A stretch of 64,000 nucleotides of DNA from Poteriospumella lacustris (lineage: Eukaryota > Sar > Chrysophyceae > Chromulinales > Dinobryaceae), in assembly GCA_008000375.1 (NCBI GenBank), contig SMOI01000038.1, positions 24,371-88,370 on the forward strand. The letters run 5' to 3'. The translations under genes and the position numbers were made by a program. The notes beneath the pieces were generated by a model. That model saw nothing but the letters and a program-made list of their open reading frames with translations, ran no database searches and was not told the DNA's origin. Shown one piece after another: positions 19,556-31,273 of the stretch (positions are counted from its first letter, which is position 1; each line of letters begins with the position of its first letter).

Positions 19556-22500
19556 CTATTCATCGGAGGAGCGCAGAAGAATGCGATGTAGCTGAGGATG
19601 CGGCACTAACGATACATGCTCCAACGCGTTGGCAATGTGACGGAGAAGGGCGCCAAATTGGCCAATGCCATCGGTCGGAAACAGCGTTTCCTGCAGCAGC
19701 GTATCAATGGAAGCTGGTACCTTGGCCATTTTCCCGTACGATTGCATGATCGGGGTCATGGTTGTCACGAGATAGGCCAACGAGACGGCGGAGGATTCTA
19801 CCAACGTCGCTGGGAATGGCGATTTGCCTGTGCCTGCGGCAGATTGCGTCGTCTGCTCCGACGAAGAGGTGACAGTACCCGCCACCGCGGACACGGCATC
19901 GTACAACTGCTGAAATTGCTGTGCATACCGCGTCTCAAACTCGGTCACCGCCGCCCCATCGTGGACGATACGTTCGCGGTTGAGCAAATACGCGACAATC
20001 AACAACTGAAGACACATGACCTCCGGGACGAGCCCCACATGCCGCAATTGCATGGCCAATGTGGGTTGAATCATTTTCATGAATTGTTCCAGTGCTTTGC
20101 TACCAGAACAACGCGTTTTCAGAGTCCCCCCTTGCGATGAGAAGTAATCCAACGAGTGTTTGAGCTCGATCAACGTTGGCATCAGCACGGCGGCAGAATC
20201 CAACGGCTGTGAGGCTGATGATAATGAAGATGCGGCCGCCGATGCTGTTGCGTGCGGCAATGCGGATGAGGACATAGCGGTGGTTGATGAGCCAGGGTAG
20301 GCCTCCGCCACCAACAAGGCACTGTAGTTCATTTGCAAGGAGACGTGGTACAAGGCACGAATCCAGCGATATAAATGCTTATACAGGGCATTTTGAGCGC
20401 CTAAAACATCGTGCGTCGTACGAGATGTTCTTCCAAACGCTTTAAACCACCCCAGCAGCGTTTTCCAGCGGCCCAACAGGGCTAATGGAGCTATGGCAGG
20501 TGTTACGACATGGAAGATCGCCAACGACGCATCGTGCAGGTCAATCCATCGGCCAATGCGGGCACTCAATTCGTCAATGATCGTAGACGATGAGGACTCT
20601 GTCGCTGTTGGGATCGTGGTGACATCCTTCTCGGTGACAGCAGTAGTGGCGGGACCCTGTGACGCCACTAATGCTTGCAGCAGGAGACTGTGACTCCACA
20701 GACACAGGTCAACACCCACCCGCAAATGCTGATGGCGAACTTCGTTGGATGCTGTGGGAATGGGCATACGTTGCCATTGACCGATCGCTTCGTCGTAGGC
20801 TTGACGCCGTACCGCCAAAATTGTTTGCATCGCTGTCCATTGAGCCATCGATTGCGTCTTGACATACAGCGACTGCAGACTTGGCCACGGGAACACCACA
20901 TCTACCGCTTTGTTGACTGGTGTTGGCGTGAAGACAGGAACTGAGGGAGTTCGTGGAGATTCGGGTGGAGACGCAGTGGAAGGTACAGGAATAGGAATCG
21001 TCTGGGTCAATATGAAATATGCATTGAAGAAATGACACACGTCTGTGTCTTCCAGCGTCGTCGACAACTCCCACACATGTGCGGCTTCATGGGCTGGCAA
21101 CGAATCGGTGGATGAGGTAGCCAATGATGATGAACCTTGCATACCCGAGCTCACCACCGTTGTAGGAGACGGCGTACAAGGCGTCTTATGCGAAGAAGTG
21201 GACGTCAAATGGATCACGTCGTCATCATGTAGATCCAACCCACCGCCTGTTCCTCCTCCACCACCACTTGCTCCACCGCCACCGCCACTGCCTGGGGTCT
21301 CACCATCGTGGAAGTCAGCACACAATCGCACCGCAAACATTAATTTCAATGCAGTACCCAGCATTTGCTCCGCCAATGAGACATCATGAAACCCTGCCAA
21401 ATAGAAGTCCGCCAGGAACAGATGCACACGAACCGCATACACCAACGACGCCCGATCCAACCCAAAGACATCATACACACAATCCAATTCACTTTCAAAG
21501 CGCTTGGCCAAGTCTGTCAATGCAGGTTCTGGTAAGGTGGAGGAGGTGCACAAGACACGTTCAATCACCTCTTGGTCATTCATCGCTTGGGCCAAAGGGA
21601 ACGGAGTCACAGATGTACCACTTTCTTGCTCAAAGCAGCGGTAAACCTTGTAGCATTCCAAGATACTCGCCATGAATTCACGGGTTTTGCCCATGATGCT
21701 CTCGAAGACACTGGATTGCAAGAAAGCACGCAAGGCCAACGGCCACAGAGCGGCTTGTTCAGCATGATACGCCATGACCAAGAATTCTCGCAGCGCACAT
21801 TCCACATACGTCGCAGGATCGGCATGCATCCATCGTTGGAAATAGAACTGGGCCACTTTGCCATGGAAATACTCCCGTTGTTCATCGACAATCAACGAAT
21901 AAATCGTACTTTGTTCCATCGCAATTTGAAATTCGAATTCCTCTGCACCAGTCAACACGATGACACCATCGACTTCGTGGATGGACGCAGGCAGCTTGCC
22001 AGAGCCATCCCCTTCTCCTTTCAACTGGAGAAAATCGCCATTGTTCAACAGTGTTTGCAATACTTGTGTCACCATACGTTCACGCGTGTGCAAGTTAATA
22101 CGCATCGGATTACCACCACTTTTGGGGGTCGATGATGAGGCGCCGACCGTCGGAGAACGAGCACCACTGGGAGGCTGTTGCATGGATAATTCCACCAATT
22201 CTTCTGGGAGACTTGATGCTGACGCTTGCTGCTGTTGCTGTTGCTGCAATAAATGGGGAAAGAACGAAGCACTTAACTTCAACAACATTTTCGAGTTGCC
22301 ATTGATCATAAACGCGATCAGCTTTGCCGAAAACGTTTTCCCGTTGGCGGCGGCGACGGTCGCGGCCTTCAATACCATTTGAGTGAAACCATCCAATTGA
22401 TCTAAGCGGAAACAAATGATTTCTTCCACACGGCGCTTCATATTCGCCATTCCATTCAAATCGGCAATCGATTGATGGATAATACTGGGTACGGCGGCCG

Positions 22501-25500
22501 CAGTATCCGCAGGAGTCGTATTCGCTGTGGCTGTGGATGATGCTGTCAACGAACCTCCATTGTTCTCAAGCTTGTTCACATGGGCTACAGCCGATTCCAT
22601 CGCCGCCGCAATCGGACCCGTGCCTTCAATAATCATCGAACTGGCCATTTGCACAATGTATAATGGGTTCCCACCACTGGCAGAGATGGCTTTCTTCAAT
22701 GGCGGAGGAAATTCATCGCCAACGATGTCCTCCGCGATCATTATGGAGGCATCTTTCGTCAATGGTTGCAGTTCCAGCTTGAGGAAGCGTGGACTATCAT
22801 CCAAAGTGGTGAAGACGTTGATGTTCCGCATGGATGCCATCTTACTGATCGATCGTAACATGGGCGGTGGGGCACGACTACTGTTCGTAGACGACTTTGC
22901 CTTCGTACTCAAGCCTCCTGGACCACCGCCGTTGGCACCCACGGTGGGTGCCGACGACGAGCTGAGCAAGAAATGGACTCCTTTGCCATTCTCCCACACG
23001 TGTTTCAACACATCGGACGATGTCTTTTCGATGGTATTCACGTCCTCTCTGTAAAATACGCGACAAGCACACACACACATGTTAGTGATACGTCAGCAGT
23101 AACAATGGACAACGCAACCAGCAGAGAGACCGGAACGAAACTTACAAGATGATCAACAGGACTTTCTTCGTATATGCTGCATAGAAATTCAGCACTTCCA
23201 CCAACAACGTTTTGAATTGTTCCATCTTCTGGGTTTGAACCACGGTGCTTGACTCATTCCCTGCGGTCGCCCCATCCGGTGCGACTGCAGCAGCTGGTGA
23301 TGTGATGCCCATTAAATCCGTCAAAATGACCTTCAATGGGGATAATTCGGTACGCAACTGCTCGAACAATGTGTCAATGACCAGGTTGTATTCGCGGATA
23401 GAATCTTCTTTGATCAGCATTCGCTTGTGGGAGCGAACTTTGCGGACAGATTGCTGCAGCTGCTGCAGACCATGTTGGTGATGGGCTTGTCCACTGGCTG
23501 TGGGAGAGTCTTTCGTCTGAGGACTTCGAACTTCAAATGCTTTCTTGAGTAACCGTACCAACTCGATGAGGATAGGTCGGAAAGGATTTTGTCGGGCACT
23601 GGCGATCAACTGACTCATACGGTTGGATAAGACCACCACATTGCATCCAGCATCCGTTTTCGCCGTGGTAAACAATTTCTGGCCGATGGCAGAAAACAAC
23701 GCGGTTTTACCGGCACCACCACTGCCCAAGACAACCACCATTCGGGAGGGTGCTTCGTAGTTGGTCATCAAAAAGCCATCGGATCCATTTTCTTCGAATA
23801 GAAACTTCAAAATGCGTTCGATTTCGGATTCGCGACCCCGCAATGTTCGAAATCCTGCAAATTTCCCACTTTTATCAACGCCATTCGCGTTCATAGCGTT
23901 GTCCAATGCTCGACCACCAGTGATTTCATCCGTGAAGAAAAATTCCGAGTCGATCATGTTCAATAAACGTTCGCGACTGGCTAATTCTTTCAACGATTTC
24001 GAACGAATATCATGCATTTGTGGTGCATCCACAGCAATGCTAAAGCGTAGAGCGGAGGATCGTTGTTTTCCTCGACCCGGTTCACTGTTGGAGCGACCGG
24101 AAATAACGGATTCATCTCCATCAGCCAACGAGTTATCACCGTGCATATGCGGATATGTGCTGTCATCAAAGGCATTGCGATGTAAATCCATGTCCATGGA
24201 ATCGCCAAACAAGGGAGAATAGGTGGACACAGGCTGCGTGTACCCCTTGGCCACGATTTCTCCACGATGCCTGAACGCGTGAGCACGATCACTGTTTTTC
24301 GTTTCTTGATCACAAAGAATAGCCCCAGGACCAGCTTTGCTCATCAAACGGGCACTCAGGTTCACAGAGGGTCCCATGATCGCGTATTCATGTCTTCGAA
24401 TGGATCCCACCAATCCACAATATGCTTTTCCCGTTGTTATACCGATGGATGCATGGAGATGTTGCTTCTCCAAGTCACGAATGATCAAATTGGCGGCATC
24501 CATAGCGTTCGCCGCATTGTCATCGTTCACGGCACCGCGAAGACCAAACGATGCGATGCATACGGTACCCTTGTCATCCACAATGAATTGACGCAAGTGT
24601 CCACCGTGCGAGTAGATCGCCCGATTCAAGGCCTCCAAGCAACATTGCAGCTTGTCAATAATGAGTTTGTCCGCCATTTGTTCGTTCTCGGTGCGTTCGA
24701 GAAAGCCAAAGGCAGTATCAAAGCGCTGATTTCCCTTGCGACTATCCCGACTTTGGGAAGCATCAATCAAGAGGGACAAGTCAAAGGCATCGATTTTGAT
24801 GAACATCACCGTCACATTGCGCATTTCGGCATCCACCGCACTTTGATAAAAGGTTTTCCCTTGAATGCTTTTGGATGCATCTTTGACAGTCATTCGACCA
24901 TCAAAATGCTCGTCAAGTTCACTGGCGTCGTCCGTTTCTCCAACGGACACAGACGATAGAGAATGCTGTTGCCCACCCAGAGTACGGTTGGAAAATGGCT
25001 TTCGAACAGTGTCTTTGAAACGACCGATATCAATGGCCAATCCTAGTCCCTTTTTATCCAAAGAAGCCAAGAAGCTTTCCAACAGGAGACGAAAAGGTTC
25101 CAACTGCGTGGTGGTAGAAATCGTATACCCTTCCCGTGCGACATCGTGGACGTGCCGGGCTAAATGGTCCACCATGCTTTGTTCCAACCATTGTGCCAAA
25201 TGTCGTCGCACTTTCGAATGAATAAACGTTGGCAACAACTTGTCCAGTTGCTTTACCTTTTCGATGATAGCATCGGAGCTTTCGCCGTTGGTCGCGTCAT
25301 TTTCATCGCTGTCTTGCGCTAGTTGCAAAACGTACGTAGCATACTCTCGCTTCAGCATCGGAGAAATCAGCATCAATGCACTTTTCACTTCACTAGCAAA
25401 GCCTTCATACAGCTTATTGTTTTCTTTCTTGAGGTCGACGTATGTTGGTGATTTCGCTCTGGCTTGTTGTTGAGTTTTTCGATTTTGTCCTTGCTTCGAG

Positions 25501-26516
25501 TTAGGCGCCATTCCGTTGGAAGAACTGCCGGAACCTTTTAGCTTGAAGCAATTACCGGTCAAGACGGCACATCCACACGATAATACTTCAAATTCGGCTT
25601 CAAAAGGAGCATCTTCCTGATCGTCACCATTGTTTTCGATTTCGTTGATAAGAGTAACTCTGGCGGCATGCGCAGCAACGTGATACAACTCATGGGCAGC
25701 CCCAGAGATTACCACATCGCCTTTCTCCGCTTGCCCCTCTGCACGTGCTACATCACCCAAAGCATCGCCAACGAGGAAGTATTCCCATCGGTCATCATAC
25801 CCCACATCCAAACCTGCCATCAAACCTACACTCACTCCACAATGCACATCCAAATGCGCGATCGGCTGCTGCGAGTCCGATGCCAGACTACGCGATATGA
25901 TCTTCGACGTGATCGACGAGACGATCGACGAAAACATTCCCGCACCTCGATCTGTACCGGGGTTACTTTTGCCCTCCATATACACGGGATAGTTCCCGCA
26001 GACTTCGCAGATCTCCAGGCCACAATTGACCGCTTTCTTCGTCGCCTCTGTCGCGTTCTGCCGAAACTCTTGGTTGATGAACGTCGGCATCATCGACATC
26101 GACCGCATCGACTTCGCCGGACGGCTCGTGCCGCCGGCCTTGTCGTTCTCACCGCTGGCGCCGCTGCGACCGGTGTTCGTTTGCCACACCACGTACAATG
26201 CATCGCCGGCGAACTTGATGACATCGCCGCCCCATTTCTCGACGATCTCGATGATGTTGCTGAAGTAGCCATTGATGTAGTTTTTGAGGCTCTCGACGTC
26301 GAGTTTCTGAGACAGCACAGTGAATCCGGAAATGTCGACGAAGAGGATGGAGCCATGGAATCGTTGAATTGATGGAAGAAGTAGCAGTGACGTTGGATCG
26401 TTAGGGCGAGTCTTCACATATCTGATTGACTGCTCGCTAAGTAATTGAAGTTGAAGGAGTTTCGGAACATGCTTTCCAAAGTCAGCGATATGCTCTTTTC
26501 GTTTCGCTTCCTCCAT
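19556..26516 (-). CDS. Soluble-type (ADCY10-like) adenylyl cyclase, paralogue 2
   Basis: Two exons, 26516-23146 and 23048-19556, joined over a 97-nt intron (GTAAGT donor, TTTTACAG acceptor), giving 2,287 residues. The splice falls inside the Walker B strand: VLLIIL joins EDVNTIE, matching ILVMIEDAHAMD of the intronless paralogue, which confirms the join. Domain order is the same: C1 with FVDISGF and FAGDAL; C2 (about 560-715) with FIKIDAF and GPSVNLSARLM; P-loop GSGGAGKTA near 937; long helical C-terminus with Gly/Ser- and Gln-rich inserts. Without the intron the frame would stop at the TAA created by GTAA. C1 is protein-identical to paralogue 1, C2 is close, and the remainder is much more diverged. 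Predicted role: cytosolic cAMP synthesis; no membrane helix is seen. Confidence 0.9.
25768..26375 (-). repeat. 608-bp tract shared with cyclase 1, copy B (C1 catalytic domain)
   Basis: Partner of 17027-17634 with one observed difference. Flanks differ: on the left, gcatcg here against ggatca in paralogue 1; on the right, aagaag follows atgg here against tgttaa in paralogue 1. Confidence 0.93.
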
Positions 26517-27026
26517 TTTCCACTGTGGGAATCACTACTCCCTCTTTTGAGATGGAACTATTTCTACTGAACACTGACAATCTCTTTACTCAAGATGGTA
26601 CTCGTTGACGAATTTATGACGACCTTCCTTCCTGGTCGATATCGTCTCACAGCTTGCTTTCTCGAAGAGAAGGCTTCCAAACATCGTGGTAACTGAACCA
26701 TGAAAGAGAGGAGGCTCTGCAGCGGCGGAAACGGACAAAATCGCACAAAAGGTACTAATCTCCCAACTTTACCTAGATTCATACAACCGTTCACAGCAGG
26801 TGATGTATCGGTCGATTGATGCAACTTATGAGAACCATGAGCGAACCATCATGTAAAAAGAGAGTGCTAGATGAGCATTGAATTATAAAGCACAGCAATA
26901 TGATCGTGTACTAATCGCGTTCAGAATGACGGTTCGATACAGATGCAACGTAAGGTGCATGCTATAATGAAGGCATTAGAATGGACTGTTACAACTAAAA
27001 TTCAACTTCATTGTCACTCTATATCT
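26517..27026. other. Intergenic, upstream of cyclase 2
   Basis: Between the start of cyclase 2 and the 3' end of the prephenate dehydratase gene, both on the minus strand. AT-rich near 26860-26960. No gene or structured RNA is recognised. Confidence 0.45.
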
Positions 27027-28247
27027 TTAGCAAGCCAAGGTATCCACCATTGTAGTCCATTCGGCCGGTTGAATGGCGACATTATTCAAACCCGATCGAT
27101 AGGAGCCCAACACCCGGTACCAAACACAGTACTCCTGCAGATTTCTGAACATAGCATCATTGATCTCTGCTTGATCGCTTGGCTCGAAGTCAATGTAGAA
27201 AATTAAATCCCAATGGCGCTGAGTGAAAGGTCGATCTTCTGGGGATGCAAAATTGAGCTGCATAGCAACAGTGGCTGGGCGAGACTCAATCTTCGTGATG
27301 TCGATGTTACGGAAGGCAAAGCAGGATGACATTTTGAAAATAGCACCCGGGATATTTCTTAGGGCTAGTGCAATTGAAGATTTTCGACCAGCCTTTGATG
27401 AGATCAAGGGGGCCACAAATCTATTTCCTCCAGAAGGGCGAGGTGACATGACGGGTTCAGCAATGCAGAGAGGATCAACAACACTTCCAGAGACGAAACC
27501 TGTTCCCGGATTCGCACCGATGCATTTAGCAATAACGATATAACGAGTCTATGAAAGTATGATTAGATGTGAGAAAATTGCAAACAATCTCCATTACACG
27601 ATTCAACTTACCTCAGCATTGCGGTCATTTCCAACAGCTTCGACCACAACGCGTAAACCGTACTTTTCCGCGGCCTCTTTGCTGCAGATTGCAGCTTGAA
27701 TCACATCGCCTTCATTGGTGGCCACAGATTCACAGCCGGCCGCCGAATCCCATGAAGCAACTCTGTCAACAGGTGCCTTCTGCAGGGCTTGTCGACGGGA
27801 GTCCAAACTCTTGAGGAATTCGCTGCAGCACTCCAGAATATGTGGATGGCTGACAACTCTTTCGACATCAAGCTCTTTCAGGTCAGAGTTCTTGTTAACG
27901 CAGAGGCAGTGCTGCTCGATTTGACCCATTTCTCCAACAATTTGAAGCTGGCCATTGCTAGCCAAGAGACGGTCATACACGGTGTGAATGGTTCCAAAGG
28001 AGGAGGATTCCAATGGCATTAGACCATAAGTGCAATCGCCTCTGGTGATTTTGTCAAAAACTTCTTGCACACTCTGGCTCGACACAAGCTCAGTTGGAGC
28101 AGTGCAGTTGTGAAAGAACTTTTCGGCCGCAAGGTAAGTATAGGACATATGCATTCCTTTAACGGCGATACGGATTGGTTCCGATGTTTCCAAGCTATCC
28201 ATAGCCTTACGCTTCCTTCCAGCAACAGGGGACAAAGTTGACGACAT
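27027..28247 (-). CDS. Prephenate (or arogenate) dehydratase with ACT domain
   Basis: Two exons, 28247-27612 and 27548-27027, with a 63-nt GT-AG intron; 385 residues. The catalytic half has the bilobal PDT pattern: GMHMSYTYLAAEKFF near the start, YGLMPLESSSFGTIH for substrate contact, HPHILECC, and the active-site motif at the splice junction, NAE-TRYIV (residues 210-217), corresponding to the TRF motif with Tyr for Phe. The ACT domain follows, with LRNIPGAIFKM and IESRP, the phenylalanine-binding signature, so feedback inhibition by Phe is likely. It catalyses prephenate to phenylpyruvate, the last ring-forming step of Phe synthesis. No chorismate mutase is fused and no plastid targeting peptide is obvious. 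Prephenate and arogenate specificity cannot be told apart here. Confidence 0.9.
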
Positions 28248-28991
28248 TTTTATTTGATGCTAGGACTTTAGTTCCACAGTTCGACGGGAAGCCAGGAGTC
28301 GTTGTTGGGGAGAGAGAAGTTGAAATTTGGCAACGTCCCTGTCGAAAAGTCACTTCGCCTCAAGTCGCTTCCGAACAGAGACAATCCAATTGGTTTCCGC
28401 CCTTAGACGAGTGTTCGATGTTCGACGTGATCAACGTTCGATATTTTCTTTGCGGCTCCGCTGCCCGGCCAGCAGGCCAAGATCGTCCGTAGTGAACAGC
28501 GTTGTTTTTGCATGCCCGCCACGGACGGATGACAAGGCGCACGAGGCAAGAGACACAACAGAGCAACTTCCGTTGTACATCTTTGCGCCATGTAGATGCA
28601 ATAGGAAATGGATAACATGAACTGCAGATGTGCCGAATAGTAATTGATCTTTAACGAGATTTGTATGGGCTGATGTGAACATCGACAATACAATCTATTT
28701 GAATGCAGCAGTAGGCGACTTGACGCATTGCTCAATGTCGTGTTTCTTTTCGATATCTCCTCTCCAGATTCCAATTCATCGATTCAAATGGATTTCCGAC
28801 TACGCGACGGAGTTGAACATCTCTAGGACACTTGCGTTGAAAAATGATCGCTACAGAACCTGCCCCTTGAAAATAATCGCTCTTTTGCACAGGGAGGACT
28901 TCAAAACGCCTCCACTGATTGCCGACGAAGAATGCTATGAATATTCCTGTCCATGGCAAACTGGCTGTTCTTCTCCCCAGGCAGGACATCA
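28248..28991. other. Intergenic, upstream of prephenate dehydratase
   Basis: Between two minus-strand genes. Plus-strand frames such as 28675-29118 run into the next gene antisense and show no domain. Nothing else is supported. Confidence 0.4.
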
Positions 28992-29456
28992 TCAGTGGTT
29001 GTCACTGGAACTAATCGAACATGGCAAAACAGAAGCAACTACAATAAAAACAAATCCAAACAATATTGATCCGCCCACCAAACTATCGATCAACAAGGTC
29101 GTAAAAGGAATGTGGTGATGTCCGAGAACGAACGAACCAATGGCTGGGGCCAAAAAGAACGCACTCGATTGAAGAAATGGTTCCAGTCTAACCATGATGT
29201 GCGGGCTTCTAAAAGCTATGAACATACCTACCGCACCAGAAATCGCACCACTTATAAGGCCACCCAAAAGAACTGCGACCCCTTCGTCGTGGACATTATT
29301 TTCCCGGATGAATGCGCCAAGTGTAACACATACGATTCCAGCTAATCCATAGACCAGTGCTCCAACGATGGGGTTTTGCACTGATGAATGACTCGCTGCC
29401 TTCACCGAGTCCCTACTATCATTTTCCGTGGTGAAAACGTTTTGCCAACTTTCCAT
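28992..29456 (-). CDS. Small four-helix membrane protein, family unknown
   Basis: A single exon of 154 residues. A polar N-terminus of about 27 residues precedes four hydrophobic segments at about 29-49, 61-82, 97-112 and 118-145. The first three contain small-residue patterns (GALVYGLAG, LLGGLISGAISGAVG, LAPAIGSFVLG) that suggest tight helix packing. Two histidine-rich spots occur between helices 3 and 4 (GHHHIPF). I do not recognise the family. It ends SSSDNH with a short polar tail. Orientation and spacing give no operon-like context; the small spliced candidate at 29590-29900 lies upstream on the same strand. Confidence 0.62.
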   Translation of the reverse strand: MESWQNVFTTENDSRDSVKAASHSSVQNPIVGALVYGLAGIVCVTLGAFIRENNVHDEGVAVLLGGLISGAISGAVGMFIAFRSPHIMVRLEPFLQSSAFFLAPAIGSFVLGHHHIPFTTLLIDSLVGGSILFGFVFIVVASVLPCSISSSDNH

Positions 29457-29589
29457 GGCAAGCTTTGAGTGTTGATGACTTCTTTAGAAATATGCTACCA
29501 AAAGTTGTCCTGGTAGCGGAATTGATTTTCAAATGGATGTTAGAGGTGCGAAAGTTCGTTTTTGATTGAAGCAAAGAAGTGTCGAAGAA

Positions 29590-29900
29590 CTAGCCACGAG
29601 AAATGATGGAAGTAATTCGCCCACAAAAATGCGGATAAACAAAAACGACAGCTTCTAATAGTTTTCCCTGAACGATTGGGATACACAAAATGATGTTGCG
29701 ACCTCCAGTATCCGTGCTGTGAATCTGTTGCCAATCCTTTGCGTCGCAATCTGGAATCCCAATCAATCCTTGAAAGGAGCTGTCAGAAAATGGTGTCAAA
29801 TCGTCGTCGCCATCATGATCATGTTGGAGCCAAGTGAATTTACGTACTTCATTGAGAGGAAATCCTCAAGTTTTCGTGGCTGGTGGGCATAAAAACTCAT
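29590..29900 (-). CDS. Candidate small two-exon gene, 80 residues
   Basis: Exons 29900-29848 and 29779-29590 would join over a 67-nt intron (GTACGT donor, TTCTGACAG acceptor) in phase, giving an 80-residue protein starting MSFYAHQPRKLEDFL and ending GRITSIISRG. The second exon alone has no ATG before an upstream stop, so splicing is needed. The sequence has a balanced, protein-like composition (IILCIPIVQGKLLEAVVFVY as a likely pair of strands) but no recognised family. The start is only 100 bp from the divergent eIF4E ATG. It could also be fortuitous. Confidence 0.35.
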
Positions 29901-29999
29901 CTCTCTCGGCGACGTGAAAAAAGAGATTGATGATTATGTTGTGACAACGGTTGGAATTGATTGGTTTGCTGTGGTGAGAGGGTCACAAATCGATTCGAA

Positions 30000-30704
30000 A
30001 TGTCAGCTCCCGCAACAACTTCCACGGCAGTCACCAAAGCTGCCTCAACGGCGGAGTCGCCGTGCCCTAAGATTCCCTCGCAACCAACTGAACATCAGTT
30101 GCAAACTGCTTGGGCTTTCTGGTATGACAAGAAGCAACGTTATACCGATCCTTCGAAGAAGGTTGACATCCAAGAATACAAGGGCCATCTTCACAAGATT
30201 GCTTCCTTCGATACCGTCGAAAGTTTCTGGAAGATGTACTGCCACATGAAACGTCCTTCGACATTGGACTTGAACGTGAACTTGTATCTCTTCCGTGATG
30301 GACCGGGTAACATTCCTATGTGGGAAGCTTACCCTCATGGCGGTTGCTGGATCTTGAAGGTGAAGAAGAAGAAGGATTCTTCGTTCAGCTTGTTGGGAAA
30401 GATGTGGCAAGACTTGGTCATTGGTGCCATCGGTGAATGCTTTGGTGAGCCTACTGTCGTCGGTGTCTCGGTCTGCATTCGTCGTTCCGAGGACTTGTTG
30501 TCAGTGTGGAACTCGGATAACCGCAACGATGAGATCAGATTCCACATTGGTGAGAAGTTGAAGAAGATCTTGGACTTGGAGCCTTCGACCATCATCGAGT
30601 ACAAGCATCACGCGGAGTCTATGCAAGACAAGAGCACGTTCCGTAATGCGAAGGCTTACGTCTTCGCTGCGGCAGAAGCCAATGCAAACAATGGAACTGC
30701 TTAA
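30000..30704 (+). CDS. Translation initiation factor eIF4E family, class II-like
   Basis: A single exon of 234 residues from the ATG at 30000 (gaaATGTCA). Residues 1-30 are a variable Thr/Ala/Pro tail. The core shows LQTAWAFWYDKK, FDTVESFWKMYCHM, LYLFRDGPGNIPMWEA and GGCWILKVKKKK, then GVSVCIRRSEDLLSVWN. The cap-stacking tryptophan in MWEA is kept. At the position of the other stacking Trp of class I factors (before FDTVESFW) the sequence reads DIQEYKGHLHKI, with Tyr, as in class II (4E-HP/nCBP) members. These bind the mRNA cap and can repress or specialise translation. The class assignment rests on that one residue and is inference. Its 3' flank is markedly pyrimidine-rich. Confidence 0.88.
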   Translation: MSAPATTSTAVTKAASTAESPCPKIPSQPTEHQLQTAWAFWYDKKQRYTDPSKKVDIQEYKGHLHKIASFDTVESFWKMYCHMKRPSTLDLNVNLYLFRDGPGNIPMWEAYPHGGCWILKVKKKKDSSFSLLGKMWQDLVIGAIGECFGEPTVVGVSVCIRRSEDLLSVWNSDNRNDEIRFHIGEKLKKILDLEPSTIIEYKHHAESMQDKSTFRNAKAYVFAAAEANANNGTA

Positions 30705-31273
30705 ATCCGCTATTTTTATGAAGGCGGGGCGCTGTTGGATGGCCGGGTGACGTTCCCTTGTCAACAGCCATCCCGCTTAACCTTCAGTGTTCCCATACAC
30801 AACTCTTCAGTGCTATTGTTGTTGCTGCTGCTTCCTCTCCCCTCATACCCCCTCCCCCAGCCCCTCGTCAACGCTCGTTTTTTATCTCCTTCTCCACAAC
30901 GTCCACCACAGAAGCAGCCTTTCTACTTGCGATCGTCCTCTCCCTCAATCGTGTGAACGTTCGTTCATTCCAATGTCATGTCCTGTCGACCTTACCAAAC
31001 CTCTCTCATTCATTCATTTCACCATTCTGTACGTCGCAAGAAAGAAACACAGCACATAGATAAAGAAAGAAAAACCCCAGCCAGACTCATAGTCTACACT
31101 GTTCTTCCATCCACCCTGCATCATCACTCCTCACCTCGCCTAACTCTCACACCCCTAATATAATTCAACGAGCGTCTTATTTTTCTCTCTTTCCGCGCTC
31201 ACGGACCGTTCCGTTCGAGTGTAATTGTTTGAGTTTGTTTGTTACAGGCGCACATAATACAGTCCACAGGTTT
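30705..31273. other. Convergent 3' flank, strongly pyrimidine-rich
   Basis: Between the convergent eIF4E and RTF1 genes. Long C/T runs on the plus strand (for example around 30835-30960 and 31095-31195) suggest it is mostly eIF4E 3' UTR. Frames of 60-101 codons here are composition artefacts. Confidence 0.55.

Noticed and set aside
28675-29118. 147-codon plus-strand frame
   Set aside because: Overlaps the antisense of the small membrane-protein gene, no domain, and mixed composition without codon regularity.
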